The notes under the pieces are model-generated. The model saw only the letters and a list, made by a program, of their open reading frames with translations, was not told where the DNA came from and ran no database searches. From positions 9,724,917 to 9,788,916 of the forward strand of contig NC_092571.1 of NCBI RefSeq assembly GCF_037975245.1: 64,000 bases of DNA, written 5' to 3'. Shown piece after piece: positions 45,107 through 57,839 of this stretch. The DNA comes from Apostichopus japonicus (Eukaryota > Echinodermata > Holothuroidea > Aspidochirotida > Stichopodidae). The translations under genes were made by a program, and so were the position numbers. Position 1 is the first letter of the stretch. The number at the start of each line of letters is the position of its first letter.

Positions 45107-46774
45107 ACATGCAGGGTGGTTTCAAATGCTCTCAAATTTCCCACCACATTTACTACAAACACTTTAACATATATTAACATTGTTAACATTGTTAGTAGTT
45201 TGCAGAGTGAAGAGGAGAGACCATATAACGCCGATTCTCAGGTCTTTACATTGGCTTCCAGTAGAGTACCGAGTGAAGTACAAAATCAATCTTCTGACAA
45301 TCTTCTGACTGATAAAGCTCTACATGGCCTCGCCCGACTAATTCGGCGATCTCCTGGCACATTATGTTCCCAGCCGATCATTACGCTCATCATCGCAGGG
45401 GCTGCTTCAAGAAATGAAAACAAAGACAAAAACTGGGGACAAGGTATTTTCAGTGTGTGCGCCCAAGCCATGGAATGCCTTGCCAAATTCAATACGTACC
45501 TGCGCAAGCATTGCCAGTTTTAAAACATCGCTGAAAACATATTATTTCAGAATTGCCTTTGATTTTTAAACTGTACAGTATTTTTTGTATCACTAAAGCT
45601 TTAATGTATTTTTCTATCCTTTTATAAGTTTTATGGTACATACCTTTTAGGCGATATTTTTGTACTATTTGCATTTGAATGTTTCCTGTATTTTAAATGT
45701 TTACTGTGTATTGTTTCAATTCTTGTAAAGTATTTTTTGTATCACTAAAGCTTTAATGTATTTTTCTATCCTTTAAAGTTGTATGGTATATACCTTTTAG
45801 GCGATATTTTTGTACTATTTGCATTTGAATGTTTCCTGTATTTTAAATGTTTACTGTGTATTAATTGTTTCAATTCCTGTCAAGTATTTTTTGTAATACT
45901 AAAGCTTTAATGTATTTTCTATCCTTTAATAACTTTTATGGTATATACCTTTTAGATAATATAATTGTATTATTTGCTTTTGAATGTTTCCTGTATTTGA
46001 AATGTTTACTGTGTATTAATTGTTTCAATTCCTGTAAAGCGCGTCGAGCAGAGTTGCTGATGAACGCGCTATATAAGTACTATTTTATTATTATTATATT
46101 GCCAAACGTCATATTTATTTTTATTTATTATTATTTCTAGTGAATTCAATGAAATGGCACCCGAATATCTCTTCTCCCTACCTTTCGGAAAATCATTTAC
46201 TTGGCGGATTAAAATCATCGTAGTATAGACTAAAATTAAAACACTGTGTCAAGTGTGCCCTCCTATCGATGTTTTGCCCATGAAAGATCATCACCTATGT
46301 CCCCATTAAATTTGAATGATGTGACCACCTCAACCTGCCACCACCACCTGCTTCCATACTTGCCACACATATACAAACGACGCCCCTCCCCCCACATACA
46401 CATACACAACAAAACTTGTTTTCTATTGGATTAGCTATACAAGCGATGTCATTTACCTTTCTTCTACAACTCTCTATCTATACAAACCATGACTATTGTT
46501 CGCTATTGGTTGGTAACTGGTGACAGGAATTTCTTTTGTCCCATATCGCCACTTGTCAGGTTTAGACATGGACACACACAGAGACCCCCCCCCCTCCCCT
46601 TACATGTACACACTCACAAATACATACAGATTCACCGTTCCTTATCTGTCTTTACAAACACTTGTTGCATACTAGTATTCTTCTTTGCTTTTATGTAAAA
46701 TTGTGTGGTTTTCTACTTGACAAATTAATATGCCTGATGTATGTGTGTTTCAATGTGACGTGGATAATGTTTTC
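45107..46774 (-). repeat. Dispersed repeat A, right copy (inverted), split by a LINE
   Basis: 45107-45180 and 46099-46774 together match the reverse complement of 5071-5819. The junction ATATATTA|CCAAACGTC, contiguous in the left copy at about 5741-5757, is interrupted here by the CR1/L2-like LINE end. Homology stops at 46774. Confidence 0.85.
45183..46098 (+). mobile_element. CR1/L2-like LINE 3' end with triplicated 3' UTR
   Basis: The translation from about 45220 has the C-terminal RT tail typical of CR1/L2-group elements: LHWLPVEYRVKYKIN, LLTDKALHGLARLI, then a variable part and a final frame similar to the usual ...FKTSLKTYYFRIAF end near 45520-45568. Stops and frame changes show decay. 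The 3' UTR holds three tandem copies of about 153 bp starting at 45578, 45730 and 45884 (GTATTTTTTGTATCAC...). The element ends with GCGCGTCGAGCAGAGTTGCT, the CGCGCTATATAAGTA block and (ATT)n. It is 5'-truncated and inserted in repeat A. Confidence 0.85.
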
Positions 46775-46815
46775 GGTATATGCGAAATGGCCGAACTGCT
46801 TATATTTAACCTTTG

Positions 46816-46906
46816 ACTTGTTTACGTCATTAATCACTGATGCACTACATTCTATACACATTAACTCATCTATTATGTTTGAATTACTATGTGGAACACT
46901 TTAGAT
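46816..46906 (+). repeat. 91-bp direct repeat, left copy (target-site duplication)
   Basis: Matches 47894-47984 at 89 of 91 positions, from ACTTGTTTACGTCATTAATC to GTGGAACACTTTAGAT. It flanks the LINE derivative on the left. Confidence 0.9.
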
Positions 46907-47893
46907 AACTCGGAAGACATGAGTAGCGTGTTGTCAGCATCATCTTTCTTCGGAAATTTGCTTGTTTTTGCTCATTTTAGTGAACATATCAAGTCGCGCT
47001 TACTCTAGTATCTAGGTTTATTGTTTTAGTGTTTAAAACAGTTTGGATTCATTATTTCCGTTGATTTAGTCGAGTGCAGTTTTTGAATTTAAACTTTTTT
47101 GACCTATCGGTCATATTGTAGTAGCCTATACTATAGCCTACCGCGGGAGTGGAGTATTTCTTGTCTATTTTGGATTCATTTCTCCGTATTGGAATGCGTA
47201 ACAACGAACAAATTATCTGAGAAACTGGCAGGAAGGAACCTGAAAATCAATTGCGCAAAAACTGTGAAAATTTTCAATCACAAGAAAAGGAAATTTATTG
47301 GAAGCTTGCTGGGGACCGAAGAAGATATTAACCGAAGAATTGGTATAACCAAAGGTGCTTTTAACACACTGTCAAGTATTTTCAAAAGCAAAAACATAAG
47401 CCGAAACGTTAAGCTTAGGATTTTCGAGGCTTGTTAAAGAGTTTTTTTTTTGTACAATTGCGAACTGTGGGGCACAACGAAGGATCTTGATCGCAAAAAT
47501 TGACACTTTTCAAAGGAGACTATTTCGTAATATTCTCAACATTAGATGGACCAATAACATTTGGTTATCAGACGATGAGCTCTACAATGCAACCAACCAA
47601 ACACCTTGGTCATCCATAGTCGCACATAGAAGATTGAGATTTTTCGGTCATGTAGCAAGACTCTAGGAGGACGCTCCAGCATAGGTTGCTTTAAGAGAAG
47701 CAATGAGACATACTGCTAAACCAGTAGGAAGGCCCGTGACTACCTTGCTTGGAAAAATAATGTCGCAATTTAAGGACGTTAACATTAACAATTTCGAGGA
47801 AGCAATAAATCTTGCGCAAGATCGTGATACGTGGCAGAGGTTAATCACTGAGCATGTCGGATAGACGAAACTCAACTCACCACTACTACTACT
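46907..47893 (+). mobile_element. Internally deleted non-LTR retrotransposon with 91-bp target-site duplication
   Basis: The 987-bp insert lies between 91-bp direct repeats. Its first 280 bp are non-coding. From about 47190 it reads a degenerate RT C-terminal/thumb region across frame changes: KLAGRNLKINCAKT, GSLLGTEEDINRRIGITKGA, FLYNCELWGTTKDLDRK, RLFRNILNIRWTN, RRLRFFGHVAR and GRPVTTLLGKI, ending near 47863 with WQRLITEHVG then stop. The tail is (ACT)n at 47879-47893. The catalytic RT core is missing, so it looks like a 5' leader joined to the 3' end: a short, trans-mobilised derivative. Confidence 0.82.
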
Positions 47894-47984
47894 ACTTGTT
47901 TACGTCATTAATCACTGATGCACTACATTCTATACACATTTACTCAACTATTATGTTTGAATTACTATGTGGAACACTTTAGAT
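47894..47984 (+). repeat. 91-bp direct repeat, right copy (target-site duplication)
   Basis: Second copy of 46816-46906, with two substitutions (TTAACTCATC versus TTTACTCAAC). Confidence 0.9.
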
Positions 47985-48003
47985 CACCCAAACTTCTTTT
48001 TGC

Positions 48004-48007
<4 letters not shown>

Positions 48008-48071
<64 letters not shown>
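48008..48071. repeat. (TA)n microsatellite
   Basis: TA repeat interrupted by GTATTTATT, beside the second copy of a dispersed repeat. Confidence 0.9.
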
Positions 48072-48076
<5 letters not shown>

Positions 48077-48086
48077 AATATATATT

Positions 48087-48260
48087 GACAGAAGTTTTAA
48101 ACTGGCATATCCTACCAACCACATGCATGATAGCTGAGATCTTGGCCTGTCATGGTACTTATCTTAACTGTTTAGATTTTAACTCTTCTATCTGCTTGCT
48201 AATTTTAGTTCTATTTCTGACAATGGTCAACGTTTTCGAGCGGATTGTTATGACTGAACA
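48087..48260 (+). repeat. Dispersed repeat, copy 2
   Basis: Direct-orientation relative of 18998-19350, shortened between the ATGATAGCTGAGATCTTGG block and the CTGACAATGGTCAACG block. Confidence 0.7.
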
Positions 48261-49799
48261 ATGACCCACACCCAATTTAGATATCGTTCACCTATTAGTA
48301 TCCCATTTTCTATAGAATAGCTCCATTTGAAAACACCATGGTGCTGAAGTTGTTATTCTGAATTGTATCATGCACTTTTCTTTAGGATTTTAAATTGTAT
48401 CTTGGCATATATGACAAATATTTATGGAAAAACCCTTTGGTAAAGTAATTTTTTACCTTTACCATAATCTATCGTTAGACCATACTGGGTACTAGCTTTT
48501 GCTCTAAAACATAAGGGTTGCATGCCTATAAATTATGTGCAAGCTGATAATTCAGTTTCAGATATCTAGAATTAATTTAAAGATATGTGGACGTTTAGTT
48601 CAGATATTTTGAATAATTATTTCAGATATCGTCAATCCTCTAAAAAGCTTAGAGATCTCAACTAATGACAATTCAAGTAGTTATAATCTTAATTGCTTAT
48701 TTCAATAAAATATAAAAATTAAATTTTGAAATAGTTTCCATTGAGGTGCATCGTCTACATTAATTATTTGTATTTGTTTTATCATTGTTATATAAACTTG
48801 TAGCTTTTTATAAGTGATATTGATCCAACTTGTGCATTATTAATATTCACTCAAGGCTGCGTAACATAAATGTTCACCTAAGTGTTTTTATCCTAAATTT
48901 TGCCCATCCTGCATATCTCTCATTTTTTTTCTCCAATACGGTAAAAGTTGCATAACTTTTTAACTTGGACTATATGATTAATGTTTTCCCTAGTCCGTTT
49001 TTCATCAATATATACCCCATACTGAAGCGATAATGTTTACTCTAGCCTATGTATCATCAATAATTACAATAATGTGTCTTTCATTGTTACCTCTGTATGA
49101 GTATCTTTAATATTTACCCAGACTACATCATTAATATCTACCCTGTTCTGCAGATCATTCACAATTACCATAGCCTCCTACCCTAAAGCGTAAGTTAATT
49201 TCTTCCGGTTTGTTGACTTTTCACTATAATAAGCTACAAAAAATCTATAAATACAGAATTATGAAAAGAGACAAAGGAAAAGAGACTGATATTTTACAAG
49301 CTAACATAAAATAAATAAGTTGATGTACACTCTAACAGTAAAGTAACTTAATTTGTACTTACCCATGTACCATGTCACAGAACGACGGAACACGAATCCT
49401 TCTTACGACTTAAGCAAGAGCGTGTATCATTAATATTTAACAATCTTGCGTATCATTAATAGCTCTTCGGCTCTTCAGTTTCGCGATGCTTGAAGTCCAC
49501 ATTTTGAAAGAATATATCCACTTATGCTATATGCTATAGGCACATTTCACATTGTCTGGTGCAAACTATTACGCCGACGGATGCTCCCCTCCTCTATGGT
49601 AAAACTCTTTACCCCCTACCCCAAGTTTATAATGTGACTTACTCAGCCTGTGCCAGACGTTTGGAATACCAAGTTTGTGCAATTTCTTGTATCCAAAAGA
49701 AACGTTCATTAAAACAAAAGAAGACATTAATTGTTATTCATGATGCCTAGTTTATTAGACTAAAGAAAAAACACAAATAACTACGGTAAATATTCTAAG
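48261..49799. other. Non-coding, with degenerate ~40-bp repeats
   Basis: Between about 48830 and 49460 the words ATCATTAATATTTACCC and CATCAATA recur at irregular spacings of 30-60 bp, suggesting an old minisatellite. No gene seen. Confidence 0.4.
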
Positions 49800-50450
49800 A
49801 TCATTAATCATTAACCAATAACCATTAATCATTAATCATTCATCACTAATCATTAATCATTAAACATTAAACATTAAACATTAAACATTAATCTTTAATC
49901 ATTAATCATTAATCACTAATCATTAATCATTAACCATTAATCATCATTCATTAATCATTAACCATGTATCACCATTCATTAATCATTAATCTTGAATCAT
50001 TAATCATTCATCACTAATCATTAATCATTAAACATTAAACATTAAACATTAAACATTAAACATTAAACATTAAACATTAAACATTAAACATTAAACATTA
50101 AACATTAATCATTAATCATTAATCACTAATCATTAACCATTAATCATCATTCATTAATCATTAACCATGTATCATCATTCATTAATCATTAATCATTAAT
50201 CTTGAATCATTAATAATTAATCATTAACCATTAATCATTAATCATAAACATTGATCATTAATCATTATTCATTATTCATTAATCAGTAATTAGTAATCAT
50301 TATTCAGTAATCAGTAATCATTAACCATTCATCACTAAACATTATAAACATTGATTATTAATCATTCATCATTCATCATTCATCATTAATCATTAATCAT
50401 TATCCCGTAACCAGTAATCAGTAATTAGTAATCAGTAACCATTTACCATG
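49800..50450. repeat. Heptanucleotide satellite (ATTAATC / ATTAAAC)
   Basis: Tandem 7-mers alternate between ATTAATC and ATTAAAC blocks, with higher-order reuse of the ATCATCATTCATTAATC block. The tract passes directly into the hexamer satellite. Confidence 0.93.
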
Positions 50451-51655
50451 AACCATAATCATTTTCAATCTCAATCTCAATCTTAATCTCAATCTCAATC
50501 TCAATCTCAATTCCAATCTCAATCTCAATCTCAATCTCAGTCTCAATCTCAATCTCAATCCCAATCTCAATCTCAATCTTATTCCCATCTCAATCTCAAT
50601 CTCAATCTCAATCTTATTCCCAATCTCAAGTTCAATCTCACTCAATCTCAATCTCAATCTCAATCTCAATCTCAATCTCAATCTCATTCCCAATCTCAAT
50701 CTCAATCTTATTCCCAATCTCAAGTTCAATCTGACTCAATCTCAATCTCAATCTCAATCTCAATCTCAATCTCATTCCCAATCTCAATCTCAATCTTATT
50801 CCCATCTCAATCTCAATCTCAATCTCAATCTTATTCTAAATCTCAAGTTCAATCTCAATCTCAATCTCAATCTCAATCTCAATCTCATTCCCAATCTCAA
50901 TCTCAATCTTATTCCCATCTCAATCTCAATCTCAATCTCAATCTCATTCCCAATCTCAATCTCAATCTTATTCCCATCTCAATCTCAATCTTAATCTCAA
51001 TCTTATTCTAAATCTCAAGTTCAATCTGACTCAATCTCAATCTCAATCTCAATCTCAATCTCATTCCCAATCTCAATCTCAATCTTATTCCCATCTCAAT
51101 CTCAATCTCAATCTCAATCTCATTCCCAATCTCAATCTCAATCTTATTCCCATCTCAATCTCAATCTTAATCTCAATCTTATTCTAAATCTCAAGTTCAA
51201 TCTGACTCAATCTCAATCTCAATCTCAATCTCAATCTCATTCCCAATCTCAATCTCAATCTTATTCCCATCTCAATCTCAATCTCAATCTCATTCCCAAT
51301 CTCAATCTCAATCTTATTCCCATCTCAATCTCAATCTTAATCTCAATCTTATTCTAAATCTCAAGTTCAATCTCACTCAATCTCAATCTCAATCTCAATC
51401 TCAATCTCAATCTCATTCCCAATCTCAATCTCAATCTTATTCCCATCTCAATCTCAATCTTAATCTCAATCTTATTCCCAATCTCAAGTTCAATCTCACT
51501 CAATCTCAATCTCAATCTCAATCTCAATCTTAATCTCAATCTTAATCTCAATCTCAATCTCAATCTCAATCTCAATCTCAATCCCAATCTCAATCTCAAT
51601 CTCAATCTTATTCCCAATCTCAATCTCAATCTTAATCTTAATCTTCGTATACCTT
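50451..51655. repeat. Hexanucleotide satellite (AATCTC) with higher-order units
   Basis: About 1.2 kb of AATCTC repeats, punctuated by CTTATTCCCATCTCAAT and CTCAAGTTCAATCTGACTC. CAAGTTC recurs near 51016, 51192 and 51362 (about 170-176 bp) and at 123-bp spacing elsewhere, giving a higher-order period. The minus-strand poly(RL) frames are artefacts. Confidence 0.95.
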
Positions 51656-53291
51656 TCATAACAATTACACCCGTTTCATATTTACATTTAACCCTATACC
51701 CATCACTATCTCCTCCTCCGCCCCTACCCGCTTATCCCATTCAATTCACAATAACTCGGCCATGTACTATTTCCGTACTATATAACTAAATGATCATAAT
51801 TTCGATAAATGAAAGTTCCGATTCGATGCTGTATGCACTAGTAGTTGTAATTCAGAGTCAAGCAGGCTGTATGGTCAGTCACATCTAACGGCCTAAAGTG
51901 AAAGGTATAAAACAAACGTTGCACTGATTACGAAAATTTACACTCAACTGAGACTAAAAGAGAGTGCGATGTCGGAGGGTCAGGATGAGTGGGGAAGGCA
52001 AAACAAAATAAGTCAGTAGATGTTTCACTATGTTGAAAACAGTAATTCTACTAATTAGAATTTTTTTTAAGTATAGATAGTAACAAATATAAGCAAACAA
52101 AAATCACAGTATTGTATTCGCTTGCAAATTCGTATATTCTTTCTATGTTACCCTGCTAACCTCCGTCTGTGAGTCCTCGTATACAACTTACATTCATTCC
52201 TTGTGCCCATCTCCCAAAATAATAACAATAATAATAAAAACAAAGATAATAATAACACCCATTGCAGTTCGAATCCTCATCCCATCATTCCTATTTAACT
52301 TAAAGGTAGCCTATGTTGTATAGAACCCAACTACAGCACGCTATCATTGAAAAGATTCTTGAGATTACGTAATCGACTTGCCTTGGTCGTAAAATGACCT
52401 CTTTTTACCAATTAGTCTGCAACGTCTGCCACATATTTTTTCTTGTAATGAGGGTCTTTGTGTGAACGCTGTATGATGAACTACACTGTAGACCTGAACA
52501 TACTTACACAGTGTTTACACAAAGAGCCTAATTGTTTTAAGAAGCTATGCATGCTAATTTTATAGCCTGTGGTCTATTTACGACCATTGCAGGTCGAATA
52601 CGTATTCACACAACTTTCCTAGCTATAGCGTACCAATAAAACAGATCTTTAAGCAAAGTAACTTTGGCAAAAATAAGGCATGAAAACTGCCCATGTGAAG
52701 GCAAAATGTTTTGTAGACGTTCCAACGGGCTGGAGGTTTTATTGACCAAACCTCCGCAACAACAGCCAGATGGAGAGTAAACATATTAACGAAGTAGAAA
52801 ATAGATCAGAATTGGTATAATTGTTCCCCAAACGAGTCATTAAAACACTGTTTCAAGTTCTGGTATAGGAGGGGTGGGATCAGATTTCTGTTTGCATGCT
52901 CTACAATGAATGTCAATGAATGTATTGTGACGGAAATGTGGCAAATGCCGTTATGACGTTATGACTTTTATTTTAACAATATCCTGCTAAATCTAGTCTA
53001 ATTTGGCTTTTATAAAATAAATATCAGTGATCGAAGCTCCCGCAAAGAGCTTTGTGAATAAAGAATACAGAATACGATCAACTTACCGTAATAAATGGTT
53101 TGAGTAAGCACTACGGAATACGTCAAAGAAAGCAAAACAATGACTTATAAAACTAAGATGAAATGATATAACCGAGTTTACTGAAGCGTTTTCCACTGTA
53201 ATTTTGCTCAAATTTTTTAACAGTCAGTCCCCAAAATAAAGTAGGAGAACATTTATTAACGTAAAAGAACTTTCCTGAAGTGTATATTTCG
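51656..53291. other. No gene seen
   Basis: AT-rich sequence without recognised repeats or splice-bounded exons. Confidence 0.35.
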
Positions 53292-56200
53292 TTATGTTAC
53301 AACCATTTTTTCTAGAATACTCGGGACTACTGCGGGATCACAGTATGCTGTTTTGAATACAGTCACATCAAACATCTCTCCATTTTTAAAAGCAGTTAGT
53401 GACATCGGTGGATATACGCCGTTGTCGTGAACCCACAGATATGTTATATCCGTCATTGCAATCAGATGTGTGTACATTATCGTTTGGAACCTGATTTTGT
53501 CTGTTGTCAGCTATTTGCTCACCAATCTTACCCATCTGCCAACCATTACCGATTTGCCCAACATTCTGTTACAGCTGTAACGTTAAAGAGCAGTTCTTTC
53601 TTGTTTAACATTAAAAATCTTTCATCTCATGAAAAGTTTTTCAGCGTTAGAATGTTTATTAAATTAAATTAATGTAGGCTATAACTATTGTGGTGGGATC
53701 ACGAACTCCACGGACGATGTCTTCACTTCATGTACGAATCCGTATATGTAGCTACTGCTACAATTTGTATCTTAGTATCTTACTTTCTTTTATGAGGAAC
53801 AGACATAGGAAAATAGGATAACGTAATATAAGAACATTACTGTGTACTTCATACAACAAATTTCTTTTATAACGTAATCAACATGCGAGATCAGAGTAGA
53901 CTGTTACGATTACAGCTACATCAATTATCCCTTCATTCAACAGCCATTCATTCAATACATTGCATTGCGTGACGTTGATGCATATCCGTCGTCGCAGTGA
54001 ACTCACGTGATAACATCAGTAATTATCAGAGATTTATGCATCATTGCTTGGGAACCCATAATTCATAGACCATCTTTTTGCTATTTACACCATTCTTATT
54101 CAATTGTAAGTTTTAAGATAATTTTTTTGTTTACAATTTTTCTCACTCGCTACAGTTGCGAGAAGTTGATTTTGTGTTTAAAGGCGATTGAAACACATCA
54201 GTGGAGTGTATCACAACAAAACATTGGATTTGGACTAAAGTTTAATTTTCGTCTGTCCACTTGACACAAGAGACATTCCAATTTATTTACTCTTTTTCTA
54301 TATTGATATTAAAGTGGATACGTCTTTTATTACCAAACGCAGTCTGATTATGAACCCTGTTCAATCTTATAAGAGAGAGTGCTGACTCATGCATCTGTCG
54401 TTAAGCACCAAATTTGCTACACTATTTGCAAAGATGCGCCCGATTTAGTATTGTACTGTTAATTATTCATTAAATAATTAGAAACATTTTACTCATTACT
54501 TCGCAAGTTTGATATTCAAAAGACGGGTATCTCTTTATTTCATGAAGAGTTTTTCACCATTTTTCTGTACATTGACTTAGTTTGACGTTTTCCTTTCTGA
54601 AGCATCAATTAAACTCCATCAAGTGTGATATCACTTCATGTACTATAGTCTGTATATTTACTTATTGCTTAAATTTAAATGTAGGTATTCTAGTTAAAAT
54701 GAACCATCAAACACTGTGTTCATATGGGATAACGCGCTCGTCATAAAAAAAACCGCAAGGTTACATTGCACACGGCACTTTAACATTGTATTGTGCATCT
54801 CGTGATATCTCGTACTATTAACGATTGATGCCTCTCTTTTCCTTCACAATGAGATGATATATATTATCCTTCTCGGAATCTCTGATGTACTTTACTATGT
54901 AGCCTAACAGGAGCAGAGGGAGCAGGAGGAACTTTCCCAGTCCGAATTTTTGAAATCGGTTTGTACTAAACAATAAAAAAAAACTTGAACCAAGAATGAC
55001 GTAGTTAGAATATCAAAGATGATAGCACCCTTTTGCATCTAATCCCTCCTACCCAAGGATCTCTCCAGTTAGGCCCCTCCCCAAGATGGACAACATATGT
55101 GCCTTTACCACTTCCGCGACCTAATGACTCCAAGCTCATACTACATATAATTTAATTGGGGAAATCGCAGAACTAAGTTATGAGAGAAATTATTAATATT
55201 TTCAACATTAACATGTCCAGAAAGAATGATTCAGACTGTGATAATTTGCTTCAATCAAAAATTCTTTTTTACTCCGTGAGTTCTCTAATTGGTCAAATTA
55301 TTGAAGATTATGGACAAAGCGAAAAAGTACAATTGTATCAAACACTGGTACTATATTATCCGAGTTATCTAAAATGTTATACAATTCCCTTGTCACAAAA
55401 GAGTGTCTAAGCACGACTTAAGATATAGTACAAAATTACGGTACTTGCTTGTACATTACATTTGGAACTAAGAGACATTAAGGAGCTAAGCTCTCAACTG
55501 TGATTAACTATGGTGTTCTAAAACTTATATGATACTAATGAAGCATCCGTGAAGAACCCGGTCTAGTTTGGTCTAAGAACTACACTTAAATGCTGATCCT
55601 TTATTGTTCAACACAACAACAAAAAACCTTTAGTTGCTTGACCATGTAGGACCAAAGGGCATAGTCTAAAACCGGCAAACAACCTTATTCCGTTTTTATT
55701 ATCACCATTTAACTAATCTAACTAATCTATATATAGCGTAGACTTAGTGCACAGTAATGTAGAAAAAACAGGTTGGTACGGACGCTTAGAAAAGACATGT
55801 AACTGAATCGACGTTTTTCATGAGATGCATCAAACATGAAATCCATAACATTTTAGCAGAAGTAGCGGAGGAATATTTTTAAATTTTCGTTCTATTATTA
55901 CAAGAATGAAAACAACGAAGTGTACATAATGTTGGTTCTTGCTTTTGAAATAAGGCATAGCTTATCCCTAGTAATACGTACAACGATCTATTGTATGTAA
56001 TAAATTTGTGACAGTATAGAATCAATGACAATCCAAACCGATGAACTCATGATAGCATGTGTGAGTATGTACCGTATTTGCTGAGCCGTATATACACGGC
56101 CCTGTGCATATCTTTGGTATGTGTCGGGGCACTGCCTTCTTGTAACACCCATATCTCTAAAAGTGTGTCCGATTGGCAACCCTTATACTTGGCATGTTGG

Positions 56201-57691
56201 TTTCCCATTATAGACAGGGACTTTTTTTTGGTTTTATCGGTGTTCAATAGTCATCTGAATTGAACGGGATAAATCAGTGAAAACATTGTGCCTACCTTAT
56301 TTCAAGAACGGAAAGATGTATGTAACCCATTCTGAGTTGGACAAACCACTTGATATTATTGTGACCACTATATCTAAGGATATGTAACATCGACAAGTCT
56401 CCCGTTTCATGAGAAGGTATTACTTTGATGATAAATGTATTGATATTTGTGAAGGTCAAAATTCATGAAAGGGTCAACAGTTTATGCAGCCTCATATGAA
56501 AAAAATGTTTGCATGATATTTTACATATATTATAGATATTGTAACAAACTATGTCTGATAAGAAGGGGCAAAGGCAAGGAGAAATGAGATGGGAGGAACA
56601 GAACTGACACCGTTATCTAGCGTATTTCTTATTCAATTAGCACAAATAATAGATAAGCTGCTCAGAAATATTGCCTATCAAAACAAATTTCTCAAATAGA
56701 AGCTTAGCTGAGTTTCTGCTGATGCGTTGCCGCTCTTGTTTACCCGTTGCTGATAACGCGTTCGTTGATCTAATATAGGGCACGCTCTCCCATGTGAACA
56801 CAGTGTTACCCGAGGCTTTTTATAGAACCAACAGTTGAAGAATATAAAATAACATATCTGACGTTACAGAAGTGTACTTCATACAACTACACTCTCAATT
56901 TGCGACACCAGAGTATGTATATTCATTCAATACGTGTCATTTGGGAAACGTGAGTGCATATCCGACGTTGTAGTTTACTCACATGACATCAATTCCGTCT
57001 CTAGTTTTATTACCATTCCTTTGTTTACTATTTTTTTACCCGTTACAGTTAAAGAAGTTCATTTGTCATCATTAATGGTTATTAATGTCACTCGAAACCA
57101 ATTTAAATTCGTTATAATGAATTATTAATTCGCAACAAACAAATTAAAAATGTATTCGAATGAATTAAAATATATTTCGAATGGCACTTATGGGCTTTCG
57201 TAGACACATGGGTGTTTCCCTGTTTGTTTGTTCATTGACTTAATTTACAATTGTCATTTTTTGCAGCATTTACTTGACCACTTCATGTAAATTTCTATAT
57301 ATACATTGCTACTTATTCAATTTAACTGTACGTCTTCAACTTAAGATAAAATGACTCACTCGGTTCTTTATGTTGATGGAGAATACAGAAAAAAAGAAGA
57401 GAAAATAACGTTAACTAACCTTACAGAAGTGTACTTCATTGAACCGTTTGATACTTATTACTTACTGACTTACTTGCATTTAAGGTTCGACAAGGGAGTT
57501 AACGTCTGGTGTCAATACAAATGTCATTGTTATTTTACCATCAGCCATTGGGGTTAGACTCAAACATGTGTAAGTACTGTATACATTTCCTACAATGGTT
57601 TGATAAAGGAGAAATGTGGAGGGATTAATGAGGTTGATAAGGACTGAGATATGATCATGGTGTGTTTTATGGAGAGTTCACTACAATGATA

Positions 57692-57839
57692 CTATACTTT
57701 AATCCGTCTTGCAGCGTGCACCCCTTCACATTCGAAGGTACCACATGTGCATTTAAACAGGAAAGTCATCCCTCTGTCATATAAATCAGAAGCTTTGCAA
57801 TGCCAATCAAACATTGCGTTGTTGAACAGTTTGAAACTA
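57692..57839 (-). other. Possible Cys-rich terminal exon
   Basis: On the minus strand a pyrimidine-rich acceptor (CCACTTCCTTCAATTCAG) is followed by an open frame containing FDWHCKASDLYDRG, FLFKCTCGTFEC and VHAARRIKV, then a stop. Four cysteines and the clean acceptor give it an exon-like look. No upstream exon is secure and no family is recognised. Confidence 0.25.

Noticed and set aside
46246-46904. ORFs in the right copy of repeat A
   Set aside because: Frames are not conserved between the two copies of the repeat and contain GT- and C-tract translations.
50418-51659. Minus-strand ORFs of poly-Arg-Leu
   Set aside because: Translations of the AATCTC satellite.
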